Shown here: piece by piece, positions 12,951 to 14,348 of the stretch
How positions within the stretch are numbered: the stretch's first letter is position 1
Layout: the number at the start of each line of letters is the position of its first letter
NCBI GenBank assembly: GCA_030595525.1
Contig: JAUVDD010000016.1
Span: 1-14,348, forward strand
Reading direction: 5' to 3'
From: Puniceicoccales bacterium
Lineage (GTDB): Bacteria > Verrucomicrobiota > Verrucomicrobiia > Opitutales > Oceanipulchritudinaceae
Length of the DNA: 14,348 nt
Made by a program: the position numbers and the translations under genes
The notes under the pieces: model-generated
What the model saw: only the letters and a program-made list of their open reading frames with translations
Database searches by the model: none
What the model was told of the DNA's origin: nothing

Positions 12951-14348
12951 ATGAAAATTCCCTTCGATACATCATGGAAATTCCTGACCGTTGCCGGATT
13001 ATCAGCCCTATTGTTAAGTGGCTGTGGCGGTGGCAAGGAGGAAGAAGCCTTTGCTCCGATCGATAATACGGCGGAAGTTGAGGAATATTACGCTACATTC
13101 AAACGAGCTCCCATTGATTTAAAGGCAGGGCTTGCCGCCGGTGATATTGCGCAGGAAGAGTTTGATCGTTCCATGGAAGACATTCCCCTGTTCTTCCAGT
13201 TCAAAACCCTTAATGATCTCCCTCAGGGCCTTAACTGGACCCACAACAGCCATCTCCCGGAGATTGGTTCATCTGATGCCATCAAGGGAGGAACGCGCTA
13301 TGGTGCATTGCAGGACTTCCCACGTACACTGCGACGCGTTGGCCCGGATTCAAACGGTTCCTTCCGGCCATACATTCTCGACGACGTCGCTATGCATATG
13401 GCCCGGCGCCACCCGAATGTCACCAATATCGGTCAGGAAGGCCATTATTACATGCCGGAACTTGCTCAGGAATGGGCGGTGGATAAGGAAAACATGACAG
13501 TTTACGTTCGCTTGGATCCGGATGCCCGCTACTCGGACGGTGTGAAAGTCACAGCTGATGACTACATGTTCATGTTCTTCTTTTTCCAATCCAGTCACAT
13601 TCGTGCCCCGTGGTACAACAATTGGTACACGGAAATGTACACGAACATCACCAAGTACGATGATCTGACTTTCTCAATCAGCGTTCCCGAAGCGAAGCCC
13701 GATATGAATTCACGGGTACTCGATCTGGTTCCCGTCCCACGACATTTCTTCAAGGAGCTGGGCGAAGACTACGTGGAGCGTTATCAATGGCGCTTCCAAC
13801 CAACCACGGGCGCATACGTCATCAATAAAGAGGATATCAAAAAAGGTCGATCCATCGTCCTCACCCGCCAGCAGGATTGGTGGGCAAAGGATAAGAAGTT
13901 CCTCAAGAATCGCTATAACTACGACAGGATTCATCTCACGGTTATTCGTGACATCCCGAAGATGTTTGAAACCTTCAAACGTGGCGATCTCGATGGCACA
14001 GGACTTACCAACCTTCCCGAATACAATTACGAAAAACTCCCGGATAGTGATCCTGATGTACAGAAGGGTTACATTCAAAAGATCACTTTCTATAATGAAA
14101 TCCCTCGTCCATCGTATGGATTCTGGATAAACGAATCCAAACCGCTTCTGGACAATCGTCATATTCGTGTTGGCATTCATTATGCGTCCAACTGGCAACG
14201 GGTGATCGAAGAGTATTTCCGAGGGGACTACATCCGAATGAATACCACTGCCGATGGTTACGGGGAATTCACCCACCCCACCCTGAAGTCCCGACCGTTC
14301 TCCATCGACAAGGCATTGGAGGGATTTGCCAAGGCAGGATTTACAGAT
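12951..14348 (+). CDS. yejA: Peptide-binding lipoprotein of the ABC importer, YejA type (3' end beyond the window)
   Basis: This is the substrate-binding component (SBP family 5) of the importer, with 466 codons present and the C-terminus off the right edge. A signal peptide ends in the lipobox L22-S23-G24-C25, followed by GGGKEEE, so it is probably a lipoprotein anchored in the envelope. Family features include GGTRYGALQDFPRTLRRVGPDSNGSF, LAQEWAVDKENMTVYVRLDPDARYSDGVKVTADDYMF (in pieces), and TTGAYVI. The stretch GYIQKITFYNEIPRPSYGFWINESKPLLDNRHIR is characteristic of YejA-like proteins. The start at 12951 is four bases after the yejE stop. Operon order B-E-A is visible; the ATPase (YejF-like) is presumably downstream. 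Confidence 0.92.
   Translation, partial: MKIPFDTSWKFLTVAGLSALLLSGCGGGKEEEAFAPIDNTAEVEEYYATFKRAPIDLKAGLAAGDIAQEEFDRSMEDIPLFFQFKTLNDLPQGLNWTHNSHLPEIGSSDAIKGGTRYGALQDFPRTLRRVGPDSNGSFRPYILDDVAMHMARRHPNVTNIGQEGHYYMPELAQEWAVDKENMTVYVRLDPDARYSDGVKVTADDYMFMFFFFQSSHIRAPWYNNWYTEMYTNITKYDDLTFSISVPEAKPDMNSRVLDLVPVPRHFFKELGEDYVERYQWRFQPTTGAYVINKEDIKKGRSIVLTRQQDWWAKDKKFLKNRYNYDRIHLTVIRDIPKMFETFKRGDLDGTGLTNLPEYNYEKLPDSDPDVQKGYIQKITFYNEIPRPSYGFWINESKPLLDNRHIRVGIHYASNWQRVIEEYFRGDYIRMNTTADGYGEFTHPTLKSRPFSIDKALEGFAKAGFTD

Noticed and set aside
13710..14276. 188-residue minus-strand ORF
   Set aside because: It is antisense to yejA, which shows a full lipobox and family motifs throughout.

Overview
The window looks like chromosomal DNA from a Gram-negative bacterium of the Verrucomicrobiota, with Opitutae/Puniceicoccales-like as the best guess. 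The lineage is inferred from the gene set (bacterial SUI1/YciH, RodZ, a YejABE-type peptide importer with a lipoprotein binding protein), from sparse Shine-Dalgarno sequences, and from a GGTAGGG...CCCTACC palindromic intergenic element of a kind I associate with that phylum. No rRNA, tRNA, CRISPR, prophage or transposase gene is visible.

Left end (1-1975). The 5' part of asnS leaves the window on the minus strand. Upstream of it lies about 1.2 kb with no credible protein gene. This stretch holds the main discovery candidate: a roughly 900-nt structured RNA on the minus strand. It has its own sigma70-type promoter (TTGACA, 18 nt, CATAAT at 1740-1711), many nested hairpins including GNRA tetraloops, a helix joining its two ends (1510-1502 with 848-840), a loop-to-single-strand complementarity that suggests a pseudoknot, and a near-perfect intrinsic terminator (839-802). 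I cannot match it to tmRNA, RNase P RNA, 6S RNA, SRP RNA, or group I or II introns. Just upstream of its promoter is a cluster of DnaA-box-like 9-mers (1766-1881) beside an AT-rich stretch, a candidate origin or DnaA-controlled site.

Middle (1976-9759). These are mostly housekeeping genes. On the minus strand, tatD overlaps an unknown membrane/coiled-coil gene. rodZ (plus) converges on a minus-strand run that reads, in transcription order, miaB, an unknown membrane protein, trxB and rsmG. Upstream of miaB, a small unknown gene and a SUI1-type translation factor gene are separated from it by a 58-bp REP-like element. A small four-helix membrane protein (plus) shares its stop site with an acylphosphatase (minus). 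The themes are translation fidelity and RNA modification (AsnS, MiaB, RsmG, SUI1), redox (TrxB) and cell shape (RodZ).

Right end (9846-14348). An unknown acidic protein is followed by yejB, yejE and yejA (partial) in the same direction: two permeases and the lipoprotein substrate-binding component of an ABC peptide importer. The ATPase gene is not in the window and probably lies further right. The YejE homologue carries an N-terminal extension with two extra predicted membrane helices.
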